The translations under genes and the position numbers were made by a program. Positions 1 through 9,532 of a stretch of 64,000 bases of DNA are shown here, piece after piece. Numbering within the stretch: position 1 is the stretch's first letter; each line of letters starts with the position of its first letter. This DNA comes from Halopelagius longus (lineage in GTDB: Archaea > Halobacteriota > Halobacteria > Halobacteriales > Haloferacaceae), in the NCBI RefSeq assembly GCF_900100875.1, contig NZ_FNKQ01000003.1, forward strand, positions 798,426-862,425. Direction: 5' to 3'. A model generated the notes under the pieces. That model saw nothing but the letters and a program-made list of their open reading frames with translations, searched no databases and had not been told where the DNA came from.

Positions 1-1101
1 GGCATCGTCGGGTCGTCCGTCGCCTACCACCTCGCTCGCGAGGGCACCGACGCCCTCCTCGCGGACCGCCGCGACGAGGGCCGCGCGACGGACGCCGGCG
101 CGGGCATCCTCTCGCCGGCGACGACGAGTAGAGACGACGAAACGTGGGTCCGCTTCGCCGTCGAAGCCGTCGACTACTACGACGAGTTGGTGTCGGCGCT
201 CGAAGCCGAACAGGACGGCCCCCACGGGTACGCGGAGCGCGGACTGCTCTCCGTCGCCGTCGACGACGCGGAGGCCGACGCGTACGACCGGACGCTCGAA
301 CTCGTCCGAAAACGGCGGGAGCGATACGGGACGCCCGCGCCGGGGACGATTCGCGAACTCGACGCCGAGGAGGCGAAATCGCGGTTCCCGCCGCTCGCGG
401 AGACGGAACGCGCGTTCTACTACGACGCCGCCGCCCGCGTGGACGGGCGGACGTTCGAGGCGGCCCTCAGGCGCGCCGGGCGGACGCACGGCCTGACCGA
501 ACGCGAGGCGAGCGTCGCGGAGATACGCCTCGACGGCGGTGAGGTTCGCGGCGTCACGCTCGAAGACGGGAGCGAAATCGACGCCGAGAACGTCGTCGTC
601 GCGGGCGGCGCGTGGTCGGCGGCGTTCGAATCGCAGTTGGGCGTCGAGGTGCCCGTCGAACCGCAACGCGGGCAGATAGTCCACCTCGACGTGGACGAAG
701 ACACCGAGGGGTGGCCCATCGTCAGTCCGTTCGAGGGTCACTACATGGTGTCGTGGGACGACGGGCGCGTCGCCGCGGGCGCGACGCGGGAGACGGGTGC
801 GGGGTTCGCACCGCACACCACCGTCGCGGGCCTGCGCGAGGTGTTCGAGGAAGTGCTCCGCGTCGCGCCGGGACTGTCGGACGCGTCGCTCCGAACGTTG
901 CGCGTCGGGCTCAGACCGCTGAGCGAGGACGGCCACCCCGTCTTGGGCGAGGTTCCCGGCGTCTCCGGCGCGTACGTCGCCACCGGACACGGACCGACCG
1001 GTCTCCAACTCGGCCCGTACAGCGGAAAACTACTCGCGCAGGCGGTTCGGGGCGAGACGCCCGACACCGACATCTCGCAGTTCGGAATCGGACGGTTCTG
1101 A
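1..1101 (+). CDS. FAD-dependent oxidoreductase, DAO/DadA-like (5' truncated)
   Basis: The frame is open from base 1, so the true start lies outside the window; an internal ATG-like start at 187 is not the real one. The visible protein begins within the Rossmann segment (GIVGSSVAYHLAREG), continues through a DAO-type substrate domain and ends with the second FAD contact (ATGHGPTGLQLGPYSG). This is the architecture of glycine/sarcosine oxidase or D-amino-acid dehydrogenase enzymes, which oxidise an amine or amino acid with FAD. The substrate cannot be read from sequence. Its stop is 3 bp from the stop of the convergent TRAP permease gene. A second, separate DAO protein lies at 52.3 kb. Confidence 0.85.
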   Translation, partial: GIVGSSVAYHLAREGTDALLADRRDEGRATDAGAGILSPATTSRDDETWVRFAVEAVDYYDELVSALEAEQDGPHGYAERGLLSVAVDDAEADAYDRTLELVRKRRERYGTPAPGTIRELDAEEAKSRFPPLAETERAFYYDAAARVDGRTFEAALRRAGRTHGLTEREASVAEIRLDGGEVRGVTLEDGSEIDAENVVVAGGAWSAAFESQLGVEVPVEPQRGQIVHLDVDEDTEGWPIVSPFEGHYMVSWDDGRVAAGATRETGAGFAPHTTVAGLREVFEEVLRVAPGLSDASLRTLRVGLRPLSEDGHPVLGEVPGVSGAYVATGHGPTGLQLGPYSGKLLAQAVRGETPDTDISQFGIGRF

Positions 1102-1104
1102 GAG

Positions 1105-4011
1105 TCAGTCGCTCGCCGAGACGGCCGTCGCCTCGGCCTCCTCGTCGGCGCTCCGACGGTTCTGGAGGACGAGCGCGCCGAAGAGAGCGCCGCCGACGAA
1201 CCGCATCGCCACGTCCACGACCACCGGGTCGCCGAAGTTCTCCAAGAGGCCCACCGCGCCGGTGAGGTCGGTGAAGGCGTTGAGAACCAGCATCGGAGCC
1301 ATCAGCAGGAACGCCGACGCCGCGAACAGGGCGCGGTCCGAGCGGTCGGCGGGTCCGTACAGGTGGCCGATGACGGTGACGCCGAGGCCGACGACGCCGA
1401 CGAACACGCCCGCGACGGGAATCACCACCTCCGGGACGAACCAGCCCACGTCGGCCACGTCCGCGAACGTGATGACGCGCGCGTCCGCGCCGCGCCCGCG
1501 GAGCAGGAGGATGCCGGGGGTGAGCGCGAAGGCGAACGGCACGATGGCCTTGTTGAGCGACAGCGAGAACGCCTCGATGCCGGTCTTGAACGGGTCCGAG
1601 CGGGCGATGCCGGACGCCGCGTACGCCGCCACGGCCACCGGCGGCGTGATGTCGGCGATGACGCCGAAGTAGAGGATGAACAGGTGCGCCGCCAGGAGCG
1701 GAATGTCGCTCGACTGGGCGATGGCGGGGCCGAGAAGCGACACGAGGATGATGTACGTCACCGTCGTCGGCATCCCCATCCCGAGGATGATGGAGGCGAT
1801 GGCGGTGAACAGAAGCAGCAGGACGATAGAGCCCGCGGCGACGGCTTTGATGAGGGCCGTCAGGTTCGGGCCGAGGCCCGTCGCGCTGACGACGCCGGGG
1901 ATGATGCCGGCGGCGGCGACGGCGATGACGACTTCCGTCGCCGTCCGCGCGCCCGAGTCGAGCGACTTGCCGAGGAACGCCGCGTACCGGGTGGCGCTCA
2001 GGTCGGCCAGTCGGGGGAGGCCCACGGCCCCGGAAAGTCGCTCGCTCGTCTCGTCCACCGCCGGGTCGAGGTCCATGAGCGGCGACTCCGTCTGCCGGCG
2101 GACGACGAGGAACGCGAGGCTCACGAGGACGACGACGGTTCCGAGGTCACCCGCGGCGGCCGAGGCGGCGGCGGCGGGGGCCATGCCGCCCTCCGCGCCG
2201 CCCGTCGCGGCGTCTACGACGCCGACGCCCGTCAGGAGGAACGAGACGAACTGCGCGAGCAGAAGCGCCGCGATGCTCCCGACGAGGGGGACGCGCGTCC
2301 GCCGGTTGTACGCGGCGACGCCGGCGATGAGCGCCATGATGGCGACCAGCGTGTACCACGCCGAGCGAGCGACCGTCAGGCGCTCGACGAGGAGGAAGTA
2401 CAGCAGAAGCAGGATGGGGACGAGGTAGAACCACCCCTTCCGGAGGTGTTTCGGCACGGCGACGACGTCGCTGGCGTCGAGTCCGCCGATGTCGGCGCGC
2501 ACGGCTTCGAGGTGGACCATCACCCAGACGCCGAAGAAGAACACGACGGCCGGGATGGTGGCGGCGATGATGATGTCGGAGAACGGCACGCCGATGAACT
2601 CTATCATCAGGAACGCCGCCGCGCCCATCACTGGCGGGAGAATCTGCCCGCCCGAGGACGCCGAGGCTTCCACGCCGCCCGCGAACTCGGGGCGGTAGCC
2701 CGACTTCTTCATCAGGGGGATGGTGAACGCGCCGGTGGTGACGGTGTTCGCGATGGACGACCCCGATATCGTCCCCATGAACCCCGACGCGAGGATGGAC
2801 GCCTTCGCGGGACCGCCGCGTCGCGTCCCCGTCGCCGCGTACGCGAGGTCGATGAACCACTGCCCCGCGCCGGACATCTCCAGGAACGCCCCGAAGAGGA
2901 TGAAGATGTAGATGAACTGCACCGAGACGGTCACCGGGATGCCGAACACCCCGTTTTCGGTGTTGTACCAGAGGTTCTGGACGATGTTCGCCCACGACCC
3001 CTCCGGGATGGAGAGGACGCCGACGAGGGGCGCGCTTCCCGGGATGAGGTAGCCGTACCGCGCGTAGACGATGAACGACGCGACGATGAGCATCAGGTAG
3101 ACGCCCAGCGACCGCCGCGTCGCTTCGAGGACGAGGAGGACGCCGACGACGCCGAGGACGTAGGCGTAGGCGACGTCCGAGAACGGCAGGACGCCCACTA
3201 TCTCGCCGAGCGGAATCACGTTCGTCGCCGCCGCGAACGGGCCTTGCGGGCCGAGATACTGCGCGACGCTCCGGCCGGCTTCGAGGCCGAGGACGCGCAG
3301 TTGTTGAATCTCGTCGAACTCGAACACCATGTACGCCGCCGTCGCCGCGGCGCAGACGACGAACACCGCGTCTATCGGCGTAACGCGCTCTCGCTCGGGG
3401 TCGACCGCGAGCCACCGGACGACGCGGCGCGCGCCGACGGCCGCGCGGGTGACGGGGTTGTCGTCGCCCAGTCTGTCCCCCAGTGCGGGGACGACGGCGG
3501 CGAGCCTGCGCGCTATCGCGCCGTCGCCGGTGGTCGGCGGGAAGAGGAGAAACGCCAAGACGAGACCGAAGGCGACGTGGACGGCGTTGACCTGCAGGAG
3601 TTGGAGCGCGCCGAATCCGACTTCGCCGACGAACGGCAGTTCGGCTTGGAACTCGAATCCGCGGGCGGCCAGCCACACCTGAAACAGCGAGAAGGCGATG
3701 GCGATGGCGGAGACGAGAATCGCGGCCGGTCCGGCGAAGGAGCGCTTCCGCTCTATCTCCTCTATGAGCTCTTGGGCCTCCTCCTCGGACATCTCCTCGT
3801 CCACCTCGTCTGTGGCCGCGCCCGCGGGCGCCGCGTCCACGTCCTCGGCGTTCGTATCGTCTGTATCTCGTCCGCCGTCGGTCAGATACGACCGCTCCGT
3901 CCCCGCGTCCGGCGTCGAGGCGTCGGAACGCTCGTCCGAACGGCAGTCGCTCGCGCACTCTCGGTCGTCGTGTCGGTCGGCGGACCGACCGTCGTCGTGT
4001 GAGTCAGTCAT
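1105..4011 (-). CDS. TAXI-type TRAP transporter permease, fused 4TM/12TM (DctQM-like)
   Basis: This is a 968-aa polytopic membrane protein that fuses the small and large TRAP permease subunits, as is usual for TAXI systems. It should carry out Na+-coupled uptake of a ligand delivered by the binding protein encoded upstream. Residues 1 to about 95 are a hydrophilic, very acidic leader. About 20 hydrophobic segments follow, including the DctM-type stretches GTISGSSIANTV and LGMGMPTTVTY. An Ala/Gly-rich loop splits the large module, and the C-terminus carries extra membrane segments. Its ATG overlaps the stop of the DUF1850 gene by 4 bp (ATGA), indicating translational coupling. The long leader and extra C-terminal helices make it longer than typical bacterial fused permeases. 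Confidence 0.93.
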   Translation of the reverse strand: MTDSHDDGRSADRHDDRECASDCRSDERSDASTPDAGTERSYLTDGGRDTDDTNAEDVDAAPAGAATDEVDEEMSEEEAQELIEEIERKRSFAGPAAILVSAIAIAFSLFQVWLAARGFEFQAELPFVGEVGFGALQLLQVNAVHVAFGLVLAFLLFPPTTGDGAIARRLAAVVPALGDRLGDDNPVTRAAVGARRVVRWLAVDPERERVTPIDAVFVVCAAATAAYMVFEFDEIQQLRVLGLEAGRSVAQYLGPQGPFAAATNVIPLGEIVGVLPFSDVAYAYVLGVVGVLLVLEATRRSLGVYLMLIVASFIVYARYGYLIPGSAPLVGVLSIPEGSWANIVQNLWYNTENGVFGIPVTVSVQFIYIFILFGAFLEMSGAGQWFIDLAYAATGTRRGGPAKASILASGFMGTISGSSIANTVTTGAFTIPLMKKSGYRPEFAGGVEASASSGGQILPPVMGAAAFLMIEFIGVPFSDIIIAATIPAVVFFFGVWVMVHLEAVRADIGGLDASDVVAVPKHLRKGWFYLVPILLLLYFLLVERLTVARSAWYTLVAIMALIAGVAAYNRRTRVPLVGSIAALLLAQFVSFLLTGVGVVDAATGGAEGGMAPAAAASAAAGDLGTVVVLVSLAFLVVRRQTESPLMDLDPAVDETSERLSGAVGLPRLADLSATRYAAFLGKSLDSGARTATEVVIAVAAAGIIPGVVSATGLGPNLTALIKAVAAGSIVLLLLFTAIASIILGMGMPTTVTYIILVSLLGPAIAQSSDIPLLAAHLFILYFGVIADITPPVAVAAYAASGIARSDPFKTGIEAFSLSLNKAIVPFAFALTPGILLLRGRGADARVITFADVADVGWFVPEVVIPVAGVFVGVVGLGVTVIGHLYGPADRSDRALFAASAFLLMAPMLVLNAFTDLTGAVGLLENFGDPVVVDVAMRFVGGALFGALVLQNRRSADEEAEATAVSASD

Positions 4012-4508
4012 TGTCGTGTGAAGGCGGGGAGGGCCCGGTCCAGAAGCGACCGTTGCTCGATACTGAGGCGAACGCTCCGCGCGTCGGAGAGGGCGACGAG
4101 GTCGTACGTCTCGTCGCCGACGCGGAGTTCGTGGCCGGCGACGTGGCCGGGCTTGACGTAGAACTCCTCGTAGGACCCCGGCGGGTCGAAGACGTACGAC
4201 CCGTTCACGTGGCGGACGTCCGCGCGGGCGGGGAGGCCGGCGCCGAACGAGTGAAACACCATCCGCGTCATCTCCAGTTCGTCGCCGCGGACGGTGTACT
4301 CGTCTATCACCTGCGTCTTCTCGACGCTGTGAGTGTACTCTATCGCGACGGTCGTTCCCTCCGAGACGGGGACGGTCAGCAGGTCTTCGCCGGTTTCGGC
4401 GTCGCTGACGACGAGTACGTTACCTCCCGGTACCGCCGCGCTCGCCCCCACCGTCAGGACGAGTACGAGAAAGATAGCAGCGAACCGGCCGAGCGTTCGT
4501 CCGTTCAT
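4008..4508 (-). CDS. DUF1850 domain protein of TAXI-TRAP operon
   Basis: The 166-aa protein starts with one hydrophobic segment or signal (residues about 8-26), so most of it is probably extracytoplasmic. It has the DUF1850 signatures YTHSVEKTQVIDEY and SFGAGLP. DUF1850 genes commonly sit beside TAXI-type TRAP permease genes; their biochemical role is unknown. Here the gene is the middle of a three-gene operon, 32 bp after the binding-protein gene and overlapping the permease gene by 4 bp, so an accessory role in the same transporter is the simplest reading. Confidence 0.85.
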   Translation of the reverse strand: MNGRTLGRFAAIFLVLVLTVGASAAVPGGNVLVVSDAETGEDLLTVPVSEGTTVAIEYTHSVEKTQVIDEYTVRGDELEMTRMVFHSFGAGLPARADVRHVNGSYVFDPPGSYEEFYVKPGHVAGHELRVGDETYDLVALSDARSVRLSIEQRSLLDRALPAFTRQ

Positions 4509-4540
4509 TGTCCGGGCGATAGACGGTGGAGCGTGGGGAA

Positions 4541-5593
4541 TTACTTACCGAAGTACGCCTGCGCCCCGGGGTGGAGGTCGATGGACATGCCGTCCTGTGC
4601 CGACTCCTTGCTGATGAAGTCCGTCTTGATGGAGAGTTGGTCCACGTTGTCGAAGATGGCCGCCGTGACCTCTTGGACGGTCTGTTCGGGCTGTTCGGCG
4701 TTCGTCGCGATCATCGCTTGGACGGACACCGTCGGCGCGGCCGACTCGAGGCCGTACGTGCCGGACGGAATCTCGTCTTCTGCGTAGAACGGCGCGGAGT
4801 CCATGACGGCTTGTCGGTTCTCGCCCTCGATGGGGACGATGCGCACGTCGTTCGTCGCGGAGAGTTCCTCGATGGCGCCGACGGGCCACCCGCCGACGAC
4901 GAACGCGGCGTCGATGTCGCCGTTGCGGAGTTGGTCGGACGCCTGCGAGAAGCCGGTGTTCTGCTCGGAGTAGTCGCTGATGCCGAGGGCTTCGAGGATC
5001 TGGACCGCGTTCACCTGCGTGCCCGACCCGAGGTCACCGGTGTTGATGGTCGCACCCGAGAGGTCCGAGGGCTGTTCGATGCCCGTGTTCGCCAGCGTGA
5101 CGATGTGGATGGTTTCGGGGTACAGCGTCGCGACGCCGCGGAGGTTCTTGACGGGACTCCCTTGGAAGGCGTCGATGCCCTCGCCGTTGGCCGCGAAGTA
5201 GGCGATGTCGTTCTGGATGAGGGCGAAGTCGGCGTCGCCGCGGGCCAGACTGCCGACGTTCTCGACGGACGCGCCGGTGGACTGGACCTGCAGTTTGTAG
5301 TCGGTGTTCTCCTCGACGACCGACTTGAACTCGTTCGAGAGGGGGAAGTACGTCCCGCCCGTGCCGCCGGCGTGCCACGAGAGGCGCGAACTGCCGCCGT
5401 CGCCGCCCTCGCCTTCGGTCGTCTCCTCGCCCGCCGTCGTCTCCTCACCGGCGGTGGTTCCCTCGCCACCGGTCGTCTCTTCGCCCTCGGTGCCTTCGCC
5501 GCCACCGCCGCCGCCGGAACATCCGGCGAGGCCGGCGATGCCAGCGAGGCCTGCGGCCGCAACGAAGTTACGTCGATTCAGTTTTCGAGACAT
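4541..5593 (-). CDS. TAXI family TRAP transporter solute-binding lipoprotein
   Basis: This 350-aa protein captures the ligand outside the cell for the permease encoded downstream. The chosen start (MSRKLNRRNF) puts a Tat motif, RRNF, at the N-terminus, followed by a lipobox ending LAGC, so it is exported folded and lipid-anchored. A longer frame start at 5614 would place seven residues ahead of the Tat signal and is unlikely. After the Cys comes a Gly/Glu/Thr-rich linker of about 40 residues, then the TAXI domain beginning WHAGGTGGTYFPLSNEF and including NTGDLGSGT. The ligand is not predictable; characterised or proposed TAXI ligands include glutamate and other dicarboxylates. First gene of its operon. 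Confidence 0.93.
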   Translation of the reverse strand: MSRKLNRRNFVAAAGLAGIAGLAGCSGGGGGGEGTEGEETTGGEGTTAGEETTAGEETTEGEGGDGGSSRLSWHAGGTGGTYFPLSNEFKSVVEENTDYKLQVQSTGASVENVGSLARGDADFALIQNDIAYFAANGEGIDAFQGSPVKNLRGVATLYPETIHIVTLANTGIEQPSDLSGATINTGDLGSGTQVNAVQILEALGISDYSEQNTGFSQASDQLRNGDIDAAFVVGGWPVGAIEELSATNDVRIVPIEGENRQAVMDSAPFYAEDEIPSGTYGLESAAPTVSVQAMIATNAEQPEQTVQEVTAAIFDNVDQLSIKTDFISKESAQDGMSIDLHPGAQAYFGK

Positions 5594-5757
5594 AACCGTG
5601 AGATGAATATCCACACATAATACTATTACTAATTATGTCCAGAACATTCCGGAAGAGATAACGTTCTAACAAATTATCCGTGCCGTCTGTTGACGTACGT
5701 CCCGGATTTCTCCGCCGGGTGACGTAACTCTATCAGTGACGGCGGTCAAGGCCGACT

Positions 5758-7881
5758 ATGACTCGCGTCTCCGCGACCGACTATCGCGACATCGCACAGG
5801 TCGAAGACCCGCGGGTGTCGCCCGACGGCGACCGCGTCGCGTTCGTCCGAAAGGTGCCGACCGACGACGAATCGTACGAACAGACGGTCTACCTCGTCCC
5901 GACGGACGGCAAGGGGGAGGCTCGACGGTTCACCGTCTCGGAGGGCGTCGACTCCCAACCGCGGTGGAGTCCCTCCGGCGACCGACTCGCGTTCGTCTCC
6001 ACGCGGGGCGCGGACGACGACCGGCCGCAACTCTGGGTTCTCCCCGTCGCCGGCGGCGAGGCCGAACGCGTCACGGACGTTCCCGGCGGCGTCGGCAACG
6101 TCGCGTGGAGTCCCGACGGGTCGAAGATAGCCTTCCAGCAGTCCACGACGGCCGAGGAACGCGAGGAGGGCCTCGATACCGACCTCGGCGACGAGGAGTA
6201 CGAACGCGAGGCGCCGGACCCCCGCGTCGTGGACCGACTCGTCTACCGTCAGCACGGCCGGTACAAGGACGGCGCGGAACCGCACGTCTACGTCGTCCAC
6301 CTCGACGAGGCGGGGGACGGAGGCGGCGCGGAGGCGGACGCGGGCGAGAACGCGAACGCCGACGCCCCCCGCGTCGAACGACTCACCGACGGCGAGTACG
6401 GCCACGTCTCGCCCGCGTGGGGCGACTCGGAGACGCTCTACTTCGGCGTCAAGCGCCAGCAGGGCGACACGGAACCCGACGACAGCGCCGTCATCGACAT
6501 CGTGGCCCACGACCTCTCGACGGGCGAGACGGAGGACGTGACGCGGACGACGGCGTGGGGCCTCGTCCTCGACGCGACTGCGGACGGCCGTCTCGCGTTC
6601 GGTCGGACGCCCGAAGAGCAGATCTCGATGCGGCAGTCCGACGTGGTGGTGTACGACCGGGAGGCCGACGAGGAGTACGTCCCGACGGAGAACTTGGACC
6701 GCGATATCGCCCTTCAAGGCGGCCTCTCGTGGGGGCCGAACGAGGAACGCGTCTACTTCCTGACGCCCGACGAGGGCGACTACGTGGCGCGCCGGGTTCC
6801 GGGCGACGCGTCCGGCGAACCGGACGTCCTCGTCGGCGAGGGCCACGCCACGGCGGTGTCCGTCGGCGGACCGGCCGACGACCCGGTGGTCGCCGTCGCA
6901 AAGAGCGAGTGGGACCACCGCGGCGACGTGTTCTGCCTGCGAGAGGGCGAGGAACGCCGCCTCACGAACGTCAACGCCGACTACCTCGAAGGCGTTGACG
7001 TGCAGGAACCCGAGGAGATACGGTTCGAATCCGACGATGGTGTCGAGCTACAAGGGTGGGTGCTGACTCCGCCGGAGTTCGACCCCGAGGAGACGTACCC
7101 CCTCGCCGTCGAGGTGCACGGCGGCCCGCACGCGATGTGGTCTCCGACGGGCACCATGTGGCACGAGTTCCAACTGCTGGCGGCCCGCGGGTACGTCGTC
7201 TTCTGGTCGAACCCGCGCGGTTCCACCGGGTACGGCGAGGAGTTCGCCACCGCCATCGAGCGAAACTGGGGCGAGGTGACGATGACGGACGTGATGGCGG
7301 GCGTCGAACTCGTCTGCGAACGCGACTACGTGGACGAGGAGAACGCCTTCCTCACCGGCGGTTCCTTCGGCGGGTTCATGACCGGGTGGATGGTCGGCGA
7401 GACGGACTTCTTCCGCGGCGCGGTGGCCCAACGCGGCGTCTACGACCTCTCGTCGTTCTACGGGTCGACGGACGCGTTCAAACTGATCGAGGGCGACTTC
7501 GACACGACGCCGTGGGACGAACCGGAGTTCCTCTGGGAACAGTCGCCCGTCGCCCGCGCCGCCGACGTGTCGACGCCGACGCTGGTGATGCACGCCGAGA
7601 ACGACTTCCGCGTCCCGGTCAACAACGGCGAGATGTTCTACCTGTTCCTGCGGAAGAACGGCGTCGAGACGCGCCTCGTGCGCTACCCCCGCGAGGGGCA
7701 CGAACTCTCCCGGTCGGGCGAACCGGCGCACGTAGTGGACCGACTCGAACGCACCGTTCGCTGGTTCGACGGCTACTCCGACCACCACGACGCTCCGAAG
7801 GCCCTCGAACGCGGCGACGACGGCCTCTCGGCGGCCGAAAACGACGAGGACGGGAGCGGCGAGGACGACGGCGACGACTGA
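5758..7881 (+). CDS. S9 family serine peptidase (prolyl oligopeptidase/acylaminoacyl-peptidase type)
   Basis: This 707-aa cytoplasmic peptidase has an N-terminal beta-propeller with TolB-like blades (repeated W/SPDG segments, residues about 1-400) and a C-terminal alpha/beta hydrolase domain. The propeller of S9 enzymes restricts access to small peptides. The catalytic triad can be placed at Ser536 in GGSFGGF, Asp616 in AENDFRVP and His648 in GHELSRSG. It should cleave oligopeptides or remove N-terminal acylated residues; the exact specificity is not visible. It is monocistronic: the upstream neighbour is divergent and the downstream neighbour convergent. The C-terminal tail is acidic and low-complexity. 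Confidence 0.92.
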   Translation: MTRVSATDYRDIAQVEDPRVSPDGDRVAFVRKVPTDDESYEQTVYLVPTDGKGEARRFTVSEGVDSQPRWSPSGDRLAFVSTRGADDDRPQLWVLPVAGGEAERVTDVPGGVGNVAWSPDGSKIAFQQSTTAEEREEGLDTDLGDEEYEREAPDPRVVDRLVYRQHGRYKDGAEPHVYVVHLDEAGDGGGAEADAGENANADAPRVERLTDGEYGHVSPAWGDSETLYFGVKRQQGDTEPDDSAVIDIVAHDLSTGETEDVTRTTAWGLVLDATADGRLAFGRTPEEQISMRQSDVVVYDREADEEYVPTENLDRDIALQGGLSWGPNEERVYFLTPDEGDYVARRVPGDASGEPDVLVGEGHATAVSVGGPADDPVVAVAKSEWDHRGDVFCLREGEERRLTNVNADYLEGVDVQEPEEIRFESDDGVELQGWVLTPPEFDPEETYPLAVEVHGGPHAMWSPTGTMWHEFQLLAARGYVVFWSNPRGSTGYGEEFATAIERNWGEVTMTDVMAGVELVCERDYVDEENAFLTGGSFGGFMTGWMVGETDFFRGAVAQRGVYDLSSFYGSTDAFKLIEGDFDTTPWDEPEFLWEQSPVARAADVSTPTLVMHAENDFRVPVNNGEMFYLFLRKNGVETRLVRYPREGHELSRSGEPAHVVDRLERTVRWFDGYSDHHDAPKALERGDDGLSAAENDEDGSGEDDGDD

Positions 7882-7937
7882 CGGAGAATCGCAGACGCCG
7901 CGGAAATCGCCCGCCTCCCGAATCTATAGCGGTCTCG

Positions 7938-7955
7938 GTACCCCCTCGGGGGTAC
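7938..7955. terminator. Palindromic hairpin between convergent genes
   Basis: A perfect 8-bp inverted repeat, GTACCCCC-TC-GGGGGTAC, lies between the ends of the S9 peptidase gene and the convergent thiD-thiN gene. There is no clean T-run next to it; a T5 run follows at 8002-8006. It could act as a bidirectional transcript end or stabilise 3' ends. Confidence 0.45.
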
Positions 7956-8008
7956 GTTTCGTCCGCATCGGCTCGACCCCCAACTTCGCCCCCGTGTCCC
8001 GTTTTTCG

Positions 8009-8028
8009 ACCCGAAGCGAAGGGGTTCG
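8009..8028. repeat. 20-bp dispersed repeat, copy 1
   Basis: These 20 bases (ACCCGAAGCGAAGG followed by GGTTCG) recur exactly at 13413-13432. Both copies lie in intergenic DNA between convergent genes. The central part can form a short ACCC/GGGT stem. The function is unknown. Confidence 0.6.
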
Positions 8029-8040
8029 CGTCGGCTCGAA

Positions 8041-9396
8041 CTACGCCGAGTCGAGTTCGGCGGCCAGCGACGTCAGTCGTCCCGCGAGGGTGTCCGCGTC
8101 GGCGGCGACGACGCGCGCCAACGGTTCTCTGCCGACCGCGCCGCCGTCTACGACCGCCGCGGGCGTCTCCGTCGGCGGTTCGACCGCTCTCCGCACAGCC
8201 GCCCGCGAGACGCTCTCGCCGCCGTCACCGTCCTCGCCCGCGGATTCGACGCGGGCGACCGACCACCCGAGGGCGTCCATCGCGTCCGCCACGTCGTCGT
8301 CGAACCGGCAGTTCGCCGCGAACCGGGCGGTCGAATCGACTTCGCGGACGGCGAGGAGGAACTCGGAGAGGTGACTCGACGCGCCGACGCGGACGCCCCG
8401 GTTCGGCCGCACGCCCGACTTCGTCCGCGCGATTCGACCCTCGACCGCCGCGAGTTCGTCCGGGCGTTCCGCGTACGGCGTCGCCCCGACGACGTTCAGG
8501 CCGACTTCGGGGACGAGTGCGCGCGCGCCCGCGCTGACGAGTTTGTCCACGACGCCCTCCACCGCTTCGACCGTCTCCGTGCGGCCCGCCCGGTCGCGCA
8601 TCTCCGCGAGGTGGTGGACCGACCCCGGCCCTTCGCCGACGTCGAGGGGGTAGCGGATGGCGCGTTGGAGGAACGCCACGGCCGAGTCCACCGCGGCGGT
8701 GGCGTCCATCCCCCGCGCGAGGTTCGCGGCTATCGCGCTCGACAGCGTACATCCCGACCCGTGCGTCGCGTCGGTGTCGACGCGTTCGTGGGCGAAGGAG
8801 ACGCGCGACTTCTCGGTGACGAGAACGTCGACGACTTCCTCGCCGGGAGCGTGACCGCCTTTCACGAGTGCGGCCTCCGCACCCATCTCGACCAACGCTT
8901 CGCCCGCCTCTCGCGCCGCGGACTCGTCGGTCGGTTCGGTGCCCGTGAGGACGGCGGCCTCGTCGGCGTTCGGCGTCACCACCGCGGACTCCGCGATAAG
9001 GTCCTCGTAGGCGCGTTCGGCGTCCCTGTCGAGCAGTCTGTCGCCCGAGGTGGCGACCATCACCGGGTCCACGACGACGGGGAACGGCGCCTCGGCGACG
9101 CAGTCGGTGACCGTCTCGACCATCTCCGCGGTGCCGAGCATCCCCGTCTTCGCCGCGCCCACCTCGAAGTCCTCGGTCACCGCCTCGTACTGCGCCCGCA
9201 CCTCCTCGGTCGGGACGGGATGTATCGAGGAGACGCCGCGGGTGTTCTGGGCGGTGACGCTCGTGATAACGCTCGTCCCGAAGACGCCGGACGCCTCCAT
9301 CGTCTTCAGGTCCGCTTGGATGCCCGCCCCGCCCCCGGAGTCGCTTCCGGCGACGGTGAGTGCGACGGGCCGCACGTCGGGCGCGGGCGTCCGCAT
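8041..9396 (-). CDS. thiD: Bifunctional HMP/HMP-P kinase - thiamine-phosphate synthase (ThiD-ThiN fusion)
   Basis: This 451-aa protein combines ThiD (residues about 8-265), which phosphorylates hydroxymethylpyrimidine to its diphosphate, and ThiN (about 275-450), the archaeal thiamine-phosphate synthase that replaces ThiE. ThiD is marked by the N-terminal [16 protein letters not shown] and the ATP-binding THGSGCTLS. ThiN is marked by [11 protein letters not shown] and the conserved segment [13 protein letters not shown]. The gene is divergent from tenA with a 136-bp shared promoter region that holds an operator-like box at 9489-9503. Together with TenA it would convert salvaged pyrimidine into thiamine phosphate. 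The ThiD-ThiN fusion is common in archaea. Confidence 0.95.
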   Translation of the reverse strand: MRTPAPDVRPVALTVAGSDSGGGAGIQADLKTMEASGVFGTSVITSVTAQNTRGVSSIHPVPTEEVRAQYEAVTEDFEVGAAKTGMLGTAEMVETVTDCVAEAPFPVVVDPVMVATSGDRLLDRDAERAYEDLIAESAVVTPNADEAAVLTGTEPTDESAAREAGEALVEMGAEAALVKGGHAPGEEVVDVLVTEKSRVSFAHERVDTDATHGSGCTLSSAIAANLARGMDATAAVDSAVAFLQRAIRYPLDVGEGPGSVHHLAEMRDRAGRTETVEAVEGVVDKLVSAGARALVPEVGLNVVGATPYAERPDELAAVEGRIARTKSGVRPNRGVRVGASSHLSEFLLAVREVDSTARFAANCRFDDDVADAMDALGWSVARVESAGEDGDGGESVSRAAVRRAVEPPTETPAAVVDGGAVGREPLARVVAADADTLAGRLTSLAAELDSA

Positions 9397-9488
9397 TACG
9401 TCTCACCTCGCGCGGAGAGGCCGTCGTCTGTCGCGCGGTGCGGGAGGGGGAAGGAGAGACGAGCGCGTTCTGCCATAGTTGAAGGTTG

Positions 9489-9503
9489 TACTACTCGGTA
9501 ATA
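9489..9503 (+). promoter_or_regulatory. Candidate thiamine-regulon operator, copy 1 (tenA/thiD-thiN)
   Basis: TACTAC-TCG-GTAATA is an imperfect 6-3-6 inverted repeat (5 of 6 positions pair), preceded by GGTTG. The same pattern occurs before both transporter genes downstream. Its centre is 37 bp before the tenA ATG. A likely reader would be ThiR, the known archaeal regulator related to ThiN, but no thiR gene is in the window. Confidence 0.55.
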
Positions 9504-9532
9504 ATTTTGTGTCTCGCCTCCGTCCCCGAGGT

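Noticed and set aside
1363..4002. Very long plus-strand frame antisense to the TRAP permease (879 codons), and similar frames antisense to other genes.
   Set aside because: GC-rich haloarchaeal genes with G/C in the third position routinely create long antisense frames; the translations are Arg/Asp-rich and have no domain.
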